A stretch of 64,000 nt of DNA from NCBI GenBank assembly GCA_021792365.1, contig JAJYUT010000001.1, positions 930,001-994,000 of the forward strand. Direction: 5' to 3'. The position numbers and the translations under genes are program-made. Below, piece after piece: positions 56,202 through 63,556 of this stretch. Below the pieces are notes generated by a model. The model was not told the origin of the DNA and made no database searches. It saw nothing but the letters and a program-made list of their open reading frames with translations. Origin of the DNA: Pseudomonadota bacterium. GTDB taxonomy: Bacteria; Pseudomonadota; Alphaproteobacteria; Dongiales; Dongiaceae. The number at the start of each line of letters is the position of its first letter. Position 1 is the stretch's first letter.

Positions 56202-56614
56202 GGCTGCCCTTCCTCCAAGTCCTCGCGGCTGTAGCCGAGCTGGGCGGCGCCCTCTTCGAGGTAATCGGCCAGCAAGGGCGTGCCGAGCAGGTAGCGGGCC
56301 TCGTCGCCGTTATGACGGTCGTGGGCCGCCTCCACGGCTTCGTCCCATTCATCCTTGCCGTAATCGCCGCGTCCGACCCAGGCGAGGGCCACCATCTCGT
56401 CACGCTGGTCGTCATTCAGCGCCTCGAGCGCCCCGGTCAATTCCTCCGCCGTCGGATTGTCGATGCGGTCCTCGAGGATGGTGGTGTCGCCGGCTTCGTC
56501 GTCGATCGGGTTGCTGCCGTCATCGGTCAGGACCGGCGGCACCTCGACATCGAACTCGCGCGCCTTCTCGATGATGTAGGTCAGGGTCTCAAGCGGTATG
56601 GACAGACTGGGCAT
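56198..56614 (-). CDS. DUF3775 domain protein
   Basis: The protein has 138 residues, acidic. Family pattern: LETLTYIIEKAREFDVEVPP, NDDQRDEMVALAWVGRGDYG and a C-terminal DYLEEGAAQLGYS. The function is unknown. It converges on and overlaps the decayed isomerase end by 4 nt. Confidence 0.85.
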   Translation of the reverse strand: MPSLSIPLETLTYIIEKAREFDVEVPPVLTDDGSNPIDDEAGDTTILEDRIDNPTAEELTGALEALNDDQRDEMVALAWVGRGDYGKDEWDEAVEAAHDRHNGDEARYLLGTPLLADYLEEGAAQLGYSREDLEEGQP

Positions 56615-56720
56615 CGCACGCTCCCCAAGGTCTCAAGTCGGCGGGTCTCAATCGGCCCTGGGAACAAGCGCGGCACCGAATGGTTCCGGGTCACGACCGG
56701 CAGCGCCGCCGGCAATCCCT

Positions 56721-57233
56721 TCAATTCATGCCTGGCGCGATGATGCGCAGGCCCGGGTGCGGGCCGTGCTTCCAGCGCTTGTGGACCCATTTCTTGTGCA
56801 CGAAGGGTTGGCCCACATGCAGAGAGGGATGGCGCCGGATGAAGTCCTTCTGCTTGGCGGCGAAATGCGGCCGCTCGAAAATGAAGCCCGGCCGGGTCAC
56901 GACGAATCCGGGCTGGCGCACGATGAAGCCGGGCTGCCGCACCACGAAGTGGGGATTGACGATGATGAGGCCCGGGCTGGAGAAGCCGATGCCCGGCCCG
57001 CCGATGATGACCTGCGGCCGGTTGGGCTTGAAGTCGCGGCGGTGGTGCCACGGCTTGGACGATCCCCAATTGTTCGACTTGTCCCATGACTGCGGGAAGG
57101 ATCGCGTCCACTGGCTGGCATCGGCGCTGGCCGGCTTGGCCGCGCTGCTGGCGAGCATGAAGGCGAAGGCCAGCGCCACCGCGAGGATGGCGAGCAGGCG
57201 CGCGGCGAAAGAATGCGAATGCTGTGCGATCAT
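56721..57233 (-). CDS. Exported protein with RPGF-type repeats
   Basis: The protein has 170 residues from ATG 57233. A signal peptide is followed by a Trp/Lys-rich region, then about five short repeats ending in PGF or PHF (VVRQPGF, IVRQPGF, VVTRPGF, IFERPHF). The C-terminus is rich in His, Lys and Trp. No domain was recognised. The repeats suggest a beta-rich structural or binding surface. Confidence 0.75.
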   Translation of the reverse strand: MIAQHSHSFAARLLAILAVALAFAFMLASSAAKPASADASQWTRSFPQSWDKSNNWGSSKPWHHRRDFKPNRPQVIIGGPGIGFSSPGLIIVNPHFVVRQPGFIVRQPGFVVTRPGFIFERPHFAAKQKDFIRRHPSLHVGQPFVHKKWVHKRWKHGPHPGLRIIAPGMN

Positions 57234-57400
57234 GGTTGCCGTCCCTTGTCCATGGCAGCCGACGGCGCAGAGGCAGCGAGTATAACGCAAACACGCGCGC
57301 CGCGATTCAGATCCATGCGCGGCCTCCGGACACATCCCCGTGAGGCCGCGGTACCCGCGCCTGCCGGAGAAACGTTCCGGATGCCCTGAACCCTGCGCGG

Positions 57401-57913
57401 CTAATACGCCTCGACCCGCGCGGGGCGGATGACCCGCACGCCGTTCTGCATGGCGAAGGTCGCCTGCGGCTCGTGCCGCCTGGTGGGAACGCCTACCGGA
57501 ACGACCAGCGGCTGGACCGGCGCGGCCACGGGCGCGGCCATCGCCGGCGGGGGCGGCGCGGCCTCGTAGCTTGCATGGGGCACCAGTTGATAGGCGCGCG
57601 GGTCGAAGATCGCCACGATCGGCTGCGCCAGCGTCACGCCATAACCCGTGCTGATGGTCCCCGGCAGTTCGCGGCAATCGCCGTAGCAGCCATTGCCGAA
57701 GCCGCCATAGGACCGGTTGCGGTAGCTGTGGCCGTAATAGCCGGGCAGCTTGCGCACCTTCGGTCCGGTCTGCGGCGGATGCACCCAGGCCTGCGGCATG
57801 TACCACGGCGTTTGCTGGGTTGTTTCCTGCGCGCCGGCCGGCGTGCCGGCGGCGAAAGCGCCGAACGCCATCACGGCGGCGGCCATGAGCAAAGCTGCGG
57901 ATCCGAGTTTCAT
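57401..57913 (-). CDS. Exported Pro/Tyr-rich hypothetical protein
   Basis: The protein has 170 residues. Signal peptide to about residue 28 (AGTPAGA). A Tyr/Gly/Asn-rich middle (GYYGHSYRNRSYGGFGNGCY) with two Cys (CYGDC) is followed by an Ala/Pro-rich segment. No family was recognised. Confidence 0.75.
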   Translation of the reverse strand: MKLGSAALLMAAAVMAFGAFAAGTPAGAQETTQQTPWYMPQAWVHPPQTGPKVRKLPGYYGHSYRNRSYGGFGNGCYGDCRELPGTISTGYGVTLAQPIVAIFDPRAYQLVPHASYEAAPPPPAMAAPVAAPVQPLVVPVGVPTRRHEPQATFAMQNGVRVIRPARVEAY

Positions 57914-58017
57914 GACGTCTGTCCTCTCGCGATTTGTGCCATCGCTGATCGCTCAAATATGGCTCAAATGCGCGCGGACGTAATGGTTAAAATCCTAGGG
58001 GGCGATGCGCAGAGGGC

Positions 58018-58037
58018 CGGATCCCGTGCGGGATCCG
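58018..58037. terminator. Hairpin downstream of the 58.1 kb exported protein gene
   Basis: CGGATCCCG and CGGGATCCG form a 9-bp stem with a 2-nt loop, with further GGGC/GCCC pairing across a bulge. No T-run is seen on the minus strand. Confidence 0.45.
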
Positions 58038-58083
58038 CCCCTTTCGCAGCCTTCGAACGCCCTGAGGAGGTGTCGAAGCTGCA

Positions 58084-58398
58084 CTACTCGATGTGGATCG
58101 GAAACACGATGTCGATGCTGGGCTTCGTGTAGATCGGCGGTGGCGGCGCCACATAGACCGGCTGCGGCGCGATCACGACCGGCGCCGGCTGAATCACAGT
58201 GACGGGAGCCGGGGCCACATAGACCGGCTGTGGATGCACATGGACCACGGAGACCTGGCCGTGGGGCGGCCCCTTGTGGTGACCCGGCTTGTGATGCGCC
58301 GAAGCGGGCGCGGCCGCTACCAAGGCGGCGGCGATCAGGGCGCCGATGGCGCCGGTTCGCACGAGGCCGCGCGCAAGGCGAGTCCCGGTTGCTGTCAT
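58084..58398 (-). CDS. Exported His/Pro-rich protein, paralogue A
   Basis: The protein has 104 residues: a signal peptide (to PASA), a His-rich start (HHKPGHHKG), a PVYVAPAP / PQPVYVAPPPP region, and the end PSIDIVFPIHIE. The end matches the 58.5 kb protein (NISIVLPIDFD), so the two are paralogues. His clusters suggest metal binding (inference). Confidence 0.75.
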   Translation of the reverse strand: MTATGTRLARGLVRTGAIGALIAAALVAAAPASAHHKPGHHKGPPHGQVSVVHVHPQPVYVAPAPVTVIQPAPVVIAPQPVYVAPPPPIYTKPSIDIVFPIHIE

Positions 58399-58447
58399 GT
58401 GTCCTCCGGTTCTGGGGGAGCGCGGCGCTCTGGCCGCGGGGAAGGAA

Positions 58448-58473
58448 AGGGGCGGGCGTCGCCGCCCGCCCCT
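58448..58473 (-). terminator. Terminator after the 58.5 kb exported protein gene
   Basis: AGGGGCGGGCG and its complement form a perfect 11-bp stem around TCGC. On the minus strand it is followed by TTTCCTTC. It lies just downstream of the gene 58516-58854. Confidence 0.65.
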
Positions 58474-58515
58474 CGCGTGAACTCAGTCGAATGCCCGGCG
58501 GGTCGGGTCGCGCCG

Positions 58516-58854
58516 TCAGTCGAAATCGATCGGCAGCACGATGCTGATGTTCGGGCGGCCGTAATAGACCGGCGCCGGCTGGTAGTAATAGACCGGCGGC
58601 GGCGCCACGTAGATCGGCTGCGGCTGCACATAGACCACCCGCGGCTTGTGTTTGTGCTTGTAGTGGCCGTACGGGTTGTGGCCGTAGTGATGATACTGGC
58701 CGTGCTTCTTCCAGTGCTTGTGGCCGTGCCAATCGTTGTCCGCTGCGGCCGGGCCGGCCACGGCCAGCGCCACGCCGATCGCCGCCAGGGCTCCAAGCGC
58801 TTTTGCACCCCAGTTCCGGCGGCGCGGAAGCTCTGCATCAGGCGTTTTCATCAT
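58516..58854 (-). CDS. Exported His/Tyr-rich protein, paralogue B
   Basis: The protein has 112 residues. ATG 58854 is preceded by AGGAGG. Signal peptide (to PAAAD), then a His/Lys/Tyr-rich middle (HGHKHWKKHGQYHHYGH), a PQPIYVAPPPVYYYQP region and the end NISIVLPIDFD. It is a paralogue of the 58.1 kb protein. Confidence 0.77.
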   Translation of the reverse strand: MMKTPDAELPRRRNWGAKALGALAAIGVALAVAGPAAADNDWHGHKHWKKHGQYHHYGHNPYGHYKHKHKPRVVYVQPQPIYVAPPPVYYYQPAPVYYGRPNISIVLPIDFD

Positions 58855-59013
58855 GACCTCCTAGAGGGCGTCCCTCGAACGGCGCGTGCCGTCCGTCCCG
58901 CCACGCCTAATCTAACGACGCGGATCGCGATTCCCGGTGTGACGAGCTCGTTACCTCGCGGCTTCGTGATCGTGATTCGTGCTTTTGAATCAAGAAGATG
59001 AACCGTACATGAA

Positions 59014-59081
59014 TGAACTCGCGAGTAGCGCCGGAGTGAACGCGCCAGTAGCGCGGATTGAATCGGCGGGTAGCGCGCCGG
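59014..59081 (+). repeat. Three 22-23 bp direct repeats upstream of the AAA+ gene
   Basis: Units start at 59014, 59037 and 59059 with the shared pattern TGAA-N8-GTAGCGC. The spacing of about two helical turns suggests a cooperative protein-binding array on one DNA face. It lies 35 bp upstream of the SOS-type promoter. Confidence 0.65.
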
Positions 59082-59115
59082 GACTCCTCATGGTTGAGGT
59101 GACCACGACTGATGG

Positions 59116-59144
59116 TTGACTGCGTGTTCGATCTTTGTTCCAAT
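59116..59144 (+). promoter_or_regulatory. SOS promoter: TTGACT-N17-TCCAAT with LexA box GTTC-N7-GTTC
   Basis: TTGACT (59116-59121), a 17-bp spacer and TCCAAT (59139-59144). A perfect LexA box GTTC-GATCTTT-GTTC (59126-59140) sits between and over the -10. The AAA+ gene starts at 59177, behind GGGAGG. Confidence 0.7.
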
Positions 59145-59176
59145 GCGGCCATCGCTTCGTGAGGGAGGAACGCGTC

Positions 59177-60670
59177 ATGCGCCGCATCGCCGGACTGTCC
59201 AAGAGGAAGCCGCTGAAGAAGCCCGCCGCCAAGGTGCGCAAGGCGCCGCCGAAGCGTGCGTCCAGGTCCGCGTCCAAGGCGCGAGCGCGCAAGCAACAGG
59301 CGGCGGAACGCGCACCGCAGGTCCCCGCCTACCACGTGATCGATCTCTGCTTCGAGGGCACCCATCGCGACGATCTCATCATCAATCGGCGGCAGTTCCC
59401 CGCCCACATGCGCGCCGATCTGCAGCCCGCGTTCGAGGGACTGTTCATCCAGGACGCGGACTATGTCATCGGCGTTCTGCCGAGCTACCACTTCGAGCGC
59501 CTGAGCTTTGCGAAGCTGCTGCATCGCGACGGCCGCGACTCCATCGCCATCGGCCCGCTGCAATTCGCGGAGGTCGACATCGGCGAGGCGGAGCCCGCGC
59601 GCTGCTTCGAGAACGCGCTGGTGCTGCGGGGCAGCGCGCCCATTCCGCACGCCGCCTTTCTGATGCACGTGCGGGAGCATGGCGACCATCCGCTGCTGAC
59701 CGTGGAGATCGCCGTGCCGCGCGATCGGGAAGGCGCGCAACAATTCGTGCAGGATTGCTTCCGCCGCCTGGAGCAGGCGATCGCGCAGTCCCGCGCCTAT
59801 CGCGGCAAGGTGCTGTCGCTGGAGAAGGCGGAGCATTACGCCGGCCGCACCCGCGGCATCCTGGTGCATCGCATCGCGCACGTGGCGCCCGATGCCGTCA
59901 TCCTGCCCGAGGCCACCCGCAAGCTGCTCGACCGCAACGTGATCCACTTCATGCAGGCGCGTGCCGGCCTGCGCGCGCTCGGGCTGCAGACCAAGAAGGG
60001 CATCCTGCTCTACGGCCCGCCCGGCACGGGCAAGACCCACACCATCCGCTATCTCGCCAGCAACCTGCCCGGTATCACGACCCTCATCATCACCGCGGAG
60101 CAGGTCGGCCTGCTGAGCGCCTACATGTCGCTCGCGCGCCTGCTGCAGCCCTCCATGGTGGTGATCGAGGATGTCGACCTGATCGCCCGCGCGCGCGAGG
60201 TGATGCGCGGCGGCTGCGAGGAGGTGCTGCTGAACCGCCTGCTGAACGAGATGGACGGCTTGCAGGAGAACAGCGACGTGCTGTTCGTGCTGACCACCAA
60301 CCGGCCGCAGGACCTGGAGGCGGCGCTGGCGCAGCGGCCCGGCCGCATCGACCAGGCGATCGAGGTGCCGCTGCCCGACCAGGGCTGCCGCGAGAAGCTG
60401 GTGCGCCTCTACAGCCGTGGCCTGAAGCTCCCGCCGGTTTTGGTGGCGGAGGCCGCCCGGCGCACCGAAGGCGTCAGCGCCGCCTTCATCAAGGAGCTGA
60501 TGCGCCGCACCGCACAGGCCACGCTGGCGCGCGGCGGCGATGCCAAGGCGCCGGCAAAGCCGGGCGACGGCATGCAGCCGACCGAAGCCGATCTCGGCCA
60601 GGCGCTCGACGAGATGCTGTTCAGCGGCGGCAAGCTCAACGTGCGGCTGCTCGGCGGCGCGGACGCATAG
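59177..60670 (+). CDS. AAA+ ATPase with histone-H1-like basic tail, likely SOS-regulated
   Basis: The protein has 497 residues from ATG 59177. Residues 1-45 are Lys/Arg/Ala/Pro-rich (SKRKPLKKPAAKVRKAPPKR), like a histone-H1 tail, suggesting DNA binding. A middle domain (about 50-240, HVIDLCFEGTHRDDLIINRR) is not recognised. The AAA+ core has Walker A YGPPGTGKTHT, Walker B MVVIEDVDLIARAR, sensor-1 VLTTNRPQDLEAALAQRPG and arginine-finger-like RPGRIDQ. The fold resembles classical AAA (FtsH/p97-like) ATPases without a protease domain. A LexA box and three direct repeats lie in its promoter. Confidence 0.88.
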   Translation: MRRIAGLSKRKPLKKPAAKVRKAPPKRASRSASKARARKQQAAERAPQVPAYHVIDLCFEGTHRDDLIINRRQFPAHMRADLQPAFEGLFIQDADYVIGVLPSYHFERLSFAKLLHRDGRDSIAIGPLQFAEVDIGEAEPARCFENALVLRGSAPIPHAAFLMHVREHGDHPLLTVEIAVPRDREGAQQFVQDCFRRLEQAIAQSRAYRGKVLSLEKAEHYAGRTRGILVHRIAHVAPDAVILPEATRKLLDRNVIHFMQARAGLRALGLQTKKGILLYGPPGTGKTHTIRYLASNLPGITTLIITAEQVGLLSAYMSLARLLQPSMVVIEDVDLIARAREVMRGGCEEVLLNRLLNEMDGLQENSDVLFVLTTNRPQDLEAALAQRPGRIDQAIEVPLPDQGCREKLVRLYSRGLKLPPVLVAEAARRTEGVSAAFIKELMRRTAQATLARGGDAKAPAKPGDGMQPTEADLGQALDEMLFSGGKLNVRLLGGADA

Positions 60671-60681
60671 CCGCGTGTCCG

Positions 60682-60945
60682 CTATGGTTCGTCGCGGCGC
60701 GAGTGGGGTAGACCGTCGTCCGGCTGTGATGCGTTTTCGACCATATTGGTCCTGCTGATGCGCGCGACGCGCATCCTCACCAGCGCGAGGGTCTGCTCCA
60801 GGGTGGAGAGAAGTTCCTCGGCCGTGTCGGCTGATTCACCGGACGTCTGGAGTTGCGCGATCCGGGATCGCTGCTCCGCGGTTCGCATCTCCAGCTGCTT
60901 GAGGTGGAGAAGCGCGAGATCGATGTCGGCCTGAAACTGTTCCAT
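60682..60945 (-). CDS. Small coiled-coil hypothetical protein
   Basis: The protein has 87 residues from ATG 60945 (MEQFQADIDLALLHLKQLEM). It is almost entirely helical with heptad-like spacing to about residue 65, and the tail is polar. It is convergent with the AAA+ gene. No family was recognised. Confidence 0.55.
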   Translation of the reverse strand: MEQFQADIDLALLHLKQLEMRTAEQRSRIAQLQTSGESADTAEELLSTLEQTLALVRMRVARISRTNMVENASQPDDGLPHSRRDEP

Positions 60946-61127
60946 CGCGCGGCTACCGTGCCGTGTTTCCCGTTCCTTGGAAAGTCCTGTTCGCACGCAC
61001 GGAGCAAGAGACCGCGCGCTTGTCACACGCTCGTCGCAATCCGTCAGCCGCGCGACGAAGCGCGGCAAGCGCGCGATGGTGCGCGCAGGCTAAGCCGTGG
61101 CAGCAGCATTCGATGGGGAGCAGTGCC

Positions 61128-61952
61128 ATGCCGCATTTCACAGGCTCGCAATCCGAGATCTGGTACGAGGAGGAGGGACCGGAGAACGCGCCGCGTCTCG
61201 TCTGGGTCGGCGGCGGCGGCGCCCGCGGGCGCGACTGGCAACGCTTCCAGACACCGCATTTCGCGAAGGCCTATCGCAACCTGGTATTCGACAATCGCGG
61301 CATCGGCCAGACGCGCTGCAACGCGCCGATGCCCTGGCCGATCGAGAGCTTCGCACGCGACCTGGCCGAGCTTACGGCGGGTATCTGCGGCGGGCCCGCC
61401 ATCTTCATCGGCAGCTCATTGGGCTCCGCCATCGTGCAGCAGCTCTGCATCGACCGGCCGGATCTGGTGAAGTGCGCGATCGTGATGGGCACCGGCGCGT
61501 GGAGCACCGGCTGGGGCTGGGACTACCAGGAAGCGGAGATCGAGTTCCGCCGGCGCGGCGGCAAGCTCGACGGCATGATGGGCGTCACGCATTACGCCGC
61601 GATGCTCTACCCGGCGCGGGCCCTCGGCGACCGCGAATTGTGGCCGAAGCTGAAGGCGCTGCTGCTCGAATGGATCGAGGACGGCGACAACGAGGAGAGC
61701 CTGGTGCCGCAATGGGACGCCTCGCTCCGCTTCGACCAGCGCGAAGCGCTCCCGGGCGTGAAGGTTCCCGTCCACGTCATCGCCTTCGCCGAAGACGTCG
61801 AAGCCCCGCCCCAGGACGGCGAAGAACTGGCCCGCCTCATCCCCGGCGCGCGCTTCCACCTGCTCGAAGGCATGGGCCACGGCTCGTGGTACGGGCACGC
61901 GCACGAGGAGATCAATGCGGTGATCGAGGGCATTGTGCGGGAGGTGGGCTGA
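61128..61952 (+). CDS. Alpha/beta hydrolase
   Basis: The protein has 274 residues from ATG 61128. The nucleophile elbow is FIGSSLGSAIVQ, the acid is probably in IAFAEDVEAPPQ, and the His is in LEGMGHGSWYGH. NRGIGQT after the second strand is typical of the family. ATG 61113 is an alternative start. A degraded copy of its C-terminal half lies at about 63046-63361. Confidence 0.9.
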   Translation: MPHFTGSQSEIWYEEEGPENAPRLVWVGGGGARGRDWQRFQTPHFAKAYRNLVFDNRGIGQTRCNAPMPWPIESFARDLAELTAGICGGPAIFIGSSLGSAIVQQLCIDRPDLVKCAIVMGTGAWSTGWGWDYQEAEIEFRRRGGKLDGMMGVTHYAAMLYPARALGDRELWPKLKALLLEWIEDGDNEESLVPQWDASLRFDQREALPGVKVPVHVIAFAEDVEAPPQDGEELARLIPGARFHLLEGMGHGSWYGHAHEEINAVIEGIVREVG

Positions 61953-62174
61953 AAGGCCCGCTCTCCCGTCTGCCGGCGGCCTGGCGGCCGGCGGCGCGTC
62001 CGGAGCGCCGCGACGCGGGAACGCGGCCAGCACTCGCCCGCCTGGACGCCCTGCGCACGACTGTCGAGTGCGGACGGCGCGGGGGCGGAACCATTCTTCG
62101 GCCAAGCATCTTCACCTTGGGAGGAGCGCGACGGCTCGGTTTGGCGAAACGCCAATCCGCCAGGAGGTGCCGAT

Positions 62175-62894
62175 ATGACAATGTATTTCAGCCTGAAGCG
62201 TGCATTCTTGTGTTTGTGCTTTCTTGCAATGCCGGCGCTGGCCGGCTGCCACACCACCGCAGGGTTCGGACGCGATGTCCAGCAGGTGGGCAGCTGGATC
62301 GAAGGGGGCGCCAGCAACCTCGCAGCCGGGCTCTACGGCTCGGACGCCCAGGCCGCGGAGGCGCAGCCCGCGGAATCGTCCGACCAGGCGGCGATGACCG
62401 ATGATTCCGGCATGAGTCCCGAGGAATCGGTGGTTCCGGCCGCCGGCGGCAACGTGGTCTATTTCAGCACGGGCAGCGCCGAGATCCCGTCGGACGGCAT
62501 GGAGATGATCCGCTCCATCGCCGAAGAAGCGCAGCGGACCGGGCAGCAGAGCGTGCAGGACCAGCAGGCGCAGCAGGGCATGCAGAACCAGCAGGGCACG
62601 GAGAACCAGCAGGCCGGGCAGAACCAGCAGGCCACGCAGAACCAGCAGGGTCAGGATGGCGCGCCAAGGATCGAGGTTGTGGGCTACGCCGACAGCGCCG
62701 GTCCCGCGGAGCTCAACGAGCAGCTTTCGCAACGCAGGGCCGAAGCGGTCGCCGACGCGCTCGCCGCAGAGGGCCTGCCGCGGGAAGCCATCACCGTGCG
62801 CTGGCTTGGCGAGGACCAGCTGCCGGTCCAGACTGGAGACGACATGCACGAGCCGGAGAACCGCCGCGTCTCGATCTCCATGATGCGCACGTAA
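62175..62894 (+). CDS. Lipoprotein: entericidin-like N-terminus plus OmpA-like domain with Gln/Asn repeats
   Basis: The protein has 239 residues. AGGAGGTG (62162-62169) precedes the ATG. A signal peptide ends in the lipobox ALAGC, followed by GFGRDVQQVGSWIE as in entericidins. An OmpA-like domain starts at VVYFSTGSAEIPSDGMEMIR and ends IEVVGYADSAGP, LSQRRAEAVADALAAEGL and ENRRVSIS. Between the OmpA helices lies an unusual Gln/Asn/Gly-rich insert with NQQ repeats. It would be outer-membrane-anchored and might bind peptidoglycan. Confidence 0.87.
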   Translation: MTMYFSLKRAFLCLCFLAMPALAGCHTTAGFGRDVQQVGSWIEGGASNLAAGLYGSDAQAAEAQPAESSDQAAMTDDSGMSPEESVVPAAGGNVVYFSTGSAEIPSDGMEMIRSIAEEAQRTGQQSVQDQQAQQGMQNQQGTENQQAGQNQQATQNQQGQDGAPRIEVVGYADSAGPAELNEQLSQRRAEAVADALAAEGLPREAITVRWLGEDQLPVQTGDDMHEPENRRVSISMMRT

Positions 62895-62904
62895 GCCGAG
62901 CGGT

Positions 62905-62940
62905 AGCAGTGGCGGGGCACGTCGCCCCGCTTCCACTGCT
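62905..62940 (+). terminator. Terminator-like hairpin after the OmpA-like gene
   Basis: AGCAGTGG-CGGGGC pairs with GCCCCG-CTT-CCACTGCT across a 5-nt loop with one bulge. It lies 10 nt after the stop. Confidence 0.65.
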
Positions 62941-63045
62941 CGAAGCGCGGGCCTGCGGCATCGTTCGGTCTGCTTTATCGCTTGTCGCCAAGATGAGCAC
63001 GGCCACCCCCATGACCATGCCGCAGCGGCGCGTCGCGCCGGCGGT

Positions 63046-63361
63046 CGGATCAACGGCATGTGGGCATCACGCATCGCGCCGCTGTGCTCTACCGCGCGCC
63101 GTGACCGAAACTGAAGGCGCTGCTCATGGATGGAAGGCGGCGAGACGAGGAGAGCCTAGTGCCGCAATGGGGCGCCTCGTTCCGCTTTGACCAGCGCGCC
63201 GCGCTCCCGGCGTACCCGTCCACGTCATCGCCTTCGCCAAGGACGTCGAAGCCCCGCCCCAGGATGGCGACGCTTCCACCTGCTGCAGGGCATGGGCACG
63301 GCTCCTGGTACGGGCACGCGCACGAGGAGATCAATAGGGTGACCAAGGGGATTGTGCGATC
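63046..63361 (+). pseudogene. Degraded duplicate of the alpha/beta hydrolase C-terminus
   Basis: Nucleotide similarity to about 61565-61945 is obvious: AGGAGAGCCTAGTGCCGCAA, TCATCGCCTTCGCCAAGGAC and GGTACGGGCACGCGCACGAG. There is a stop early, plus several small deletions and a missing block before the catalytic His region. It cannot encode an active enzyme. Confidence 0.85.
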
Positions 63362-63556
63362 CACTGAGTAAACCGCGAACTTGCCGGACCATCTTCCAAG
63401 ACCAGCGTGCTTAATCACGACGGCACCAGGAAGCCAGCCGCATCCGTGCAGTTTGCGCGTGGTTCAAAGGCCGAAGCTAGTAACCCAGAGGACTTGCAAC
63501 CTGTTGTTGCACGGCGCTTAATGATGAGCAAAAGGATGGTGGGAGGCCGACATCCT

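Noticed and set aside
61097-62404. A 435-codon frame across the alpha/beta hydrolase and OmpA-like genes
   Set aside because: It is an Arg/Pro/Ala-rich frame-shifted shadow of two recognisable genes, each with its own ribosome binding site.
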